Origin: Sulfidibacter corallicola
GTDB taxonomy: Bacteria; Acidobacteriota; Holophagae; Acanthopleuribacterales; Acanthopleuribacteraceae
DNA: 64,000 nt
NCBI RefSeq assembly: GCF_017498545.1
Contig: NZ_CP071793.1
Location: 5,853,001 to 5,917,000 of the forward strand
Direction: 5' to 3'
Part shown: in pieces, positions 62,972 through 64,000 of the stretch
Layout of the letters: every line of letters starts with the position of its first letter
Position numbering within the stretch: position 1 is the first letter of the stretch
Translations under genes and position numbers: made by a program
Notes under the pieces: generated by a model
Database searches by the model: none
What the model saw: the letters and a program-made list of their open reading frames with translations, nothing else
Told to the model about the DNA's origin: nothing

Positions 62972-64000
62972 TTGGAAGATTCCAAGCCTTGGGCCCACTA
63001 TGGGGGTCGGAGTCTCGTGCATCTGTGCCGTCACCGCGCAGAGCGAGAGTCTCGTGATCCCGCCTTTCTCTTTCTAGCCGACGGTACCGAAATCCGTGAC
63101 ACCTGGTCACGCGATGTCCTGGACCGACGGGCACGAGCGATCGCCGCTCGCCTTCAGCGAGAAGACCTCGCGGACGGAACCGTTTTGCTGCTGTTCCCTC
63201 CCGGGATCGCGTTCATGTCGGCCTTTCTGGGTTGTCTCTACGCCGGCGCGGTGGCCGTTCCCGCCCCGCCTCCCGATCCCGTGCGGCTGAAACGTACCCT
63301 GCCGCGGTTGCGCAACATTCTTCGCGACGCGGGTTCCAAAGCGATTCTGACCCAGGAACGCTTCGCGGGTTTGCTGAAGGATTCGGGCGGTGAATTGGGG
63401 GGCATCGAAGAGGTGGCCATCCTGGCCTTGGAGGAAATCGGCGACGATCTGGCGCCTACGTGGCGCGCTCCCCACATCGATCCCGACGACCTGGCCTACC
63501 TGCAGTATTCTTCCGGCTCCACCACGGCGCCCAAGGGTATCGAGATCACCCACGGCAACATCATGCACAACGCGGGGTTGCTCCAGCGCGCCTGCGGTTA
63601 CACGCGAGAGACGGTGTCCTGCGTCTGGATGCCGCATTTCCACGATTTCGGGTTGGTCGAGGGGTTGATCGCCCCCATCGTTTTCGGTTTTCCCTGTTAC
63701 ATCATGTCACCGGTCAGTTTCATCCGCCGACCGATGAACTGGCTCTCGGCCATTTCCCGCTATCGGGTCACCCACAGCCACGGGCCCAACTTCGCCTTCG
63801 ACCTCTGTCTCGAGCGATTCGACCCCCGCAAGCTGACCGATGTGGACCTGAGCTGTTGGAAGGTCGCCTGTAACGCGGCCGAACAGGTACGGGTCTCCAC
63901 CCTGACGAAGTTCCGGGAAACCTTCGCGCCTTTCGGTTTTCGGGCCGACGCCTTTCATCCGGCCTACGGCATGGCGGAAACGACCTTGGTGATCACGGGA
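62972..64000 (+). CDS. fatty acyl-AMP ligase (FAAL) domain, N-terminal part, runs off window
   Basis: The frame is open from 62918 past 64000, so only about 343 residues are seen. The start is uncertain: TTG at 62972 has GGAG at good spacing, and no ATG is in phase before the domain. Motifs are FAAL-like: SLVHLCRHRAE, GCLYAGAVAVPAPPPDP, YLQYSSGSTTAPKGIEI (AMP-binding P-loop), MPHFHDFGLVEG, then the FAAL-type RRPMNWLSAISRYRVTHS block, PNFAFDLC and YGMAETTLVI. It activates fatty acids as acyl-adenylates. A stand-alone FAAL or the loading module of a PKS/NRPS both fit. Confidence 0.8.
   Translation, partial: MEDSKPWAHYGGRSLVHLCRHRAERESRDPAFLFLADGTEIRDTWSRDVLDRRARAIAARLQREDLADGTVLLLFPPGIAFMSAFLGCLYAGAVAVPAPPPDPVRLKRTLPRLRNILRDAGSKAILTQERFAGLLKDSGGELGGIEEVAILALEEIGDDLAPTWRAPHIDPDDLAYLQYSSGSTTAPKGIEITHGNIMHNAGLLQRACGYTRETVSCVWMPHFHDFGLVEGLIAPIVFGFPCYIMSPVSFIRRPMNWLSAISRYRVTHSHGPNFAFDLCLERFDPRKLTDVDLSCWKVACNAAEQVRVSTLTKFRETFAPFGFRADAFHPAYGMAETTLVITG

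Noticed and set aside
1..64000. CRISPR arrays, tRNA and rRNA genes, insertion sequences, phage integration sites.
   Set aside because: I saw no evenly spaced repeats, cloverleaf, rRNA or transposase signature; a small tRNA could be missed without a covariance search.

Overview
The window is chromosomal DNA of a Gram-negative bacterium with a large, high-GC genome. Two TonB-dependent receptors, a patatin-POTRA-barrel protein, O-antigen ligases and a Wzx-type flippase imply an outer membrane. A futalosine hydrolase points to menaquinone made by the futalosine route. ECF-type regulation, a fused IcmF mutase and a fatty acyl-AMP ligase at the right edge suggest a metabolically complex, secondary-metabolite-rich lineage. 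An acidobacterium of the Holophagae/Acanthopleuribacter kind is my best guess, or a myxobacteria-like group, but nothing here fixes the taxon. No rRNA, tRNA, CRISPR array or insertion sequence was recognised.

Layout. 1-13.8 kb is a surface-glycan region: a cut O-antigen ligase, a SAM methyltransferase, an ATP-grasp/HAD pair, a GT4 glycosyltransferase, a translationally coupled set (PglC-like sugar transferase, formyltransferase, PIG-L deacetylase), a flippase, a second O-antigen ligase and a DUF4838 protein. 13.8-15.3 kb holds a VTT/DedA-like membrane protein and SurE. 15.8-19.1 kb has a lipoprotein and a sigma factor/putative anti-sigma/TPR-HEAT operon. 19.4-23 kb has a serine hydrolase with a TPR-like tail, a STAS protein with a clear terminator, and a VapBC-like pair. 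23.1-30.7 kb on the minus strand encodes RecD, GluQRS, a glycerophosphodiesterase, a histidine kinase overlapping MqnB, and an acyl-CoA dehydrogenase. 31-37.3 kb holds a fatty acid desaturase with a long charged tail, a patatin/BamA-type protein, a spermidine-synthase-like protein and a P450 homologue without its heme cysteine.

38.4-47.2 kb has an N-acetylmuramoyl-L-alanine amidase, urocanate hydratase, an M23 peptidase and two tandem Mrp ATPases, the second fused to DUF971. 47.3-49.8 kb is a cheD-cheR-cheB operon in which CheD has threonine in place of its catalytic cysteine. 50.4-52.6 kb is a TonB receptor. 52.8-54.7 kb is a lower-GC, TTG-started AAA ATPase/TOPRIM pair, the best candidate for an uncharacterised defence module. 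54.8-59.9 kb holds IcmF with a downstream cysteine-motif protein and a divergent four-cluster ferredoxin. 60-62.1 kb is a second TonB receptor. After an 830-base AT-richer gap, a FAAL gene runs off the right edge and may open a lipopeptide or polyketide cluster.

The observations most worth following are the Cys-to-Asp P450 homologue, the Cys-to-Thr CheD, the AAA/TOPRIM pair, the coupled deacetylase/formyltransferase set, and the duplicated CxDPxCxC protein beside IcmF.
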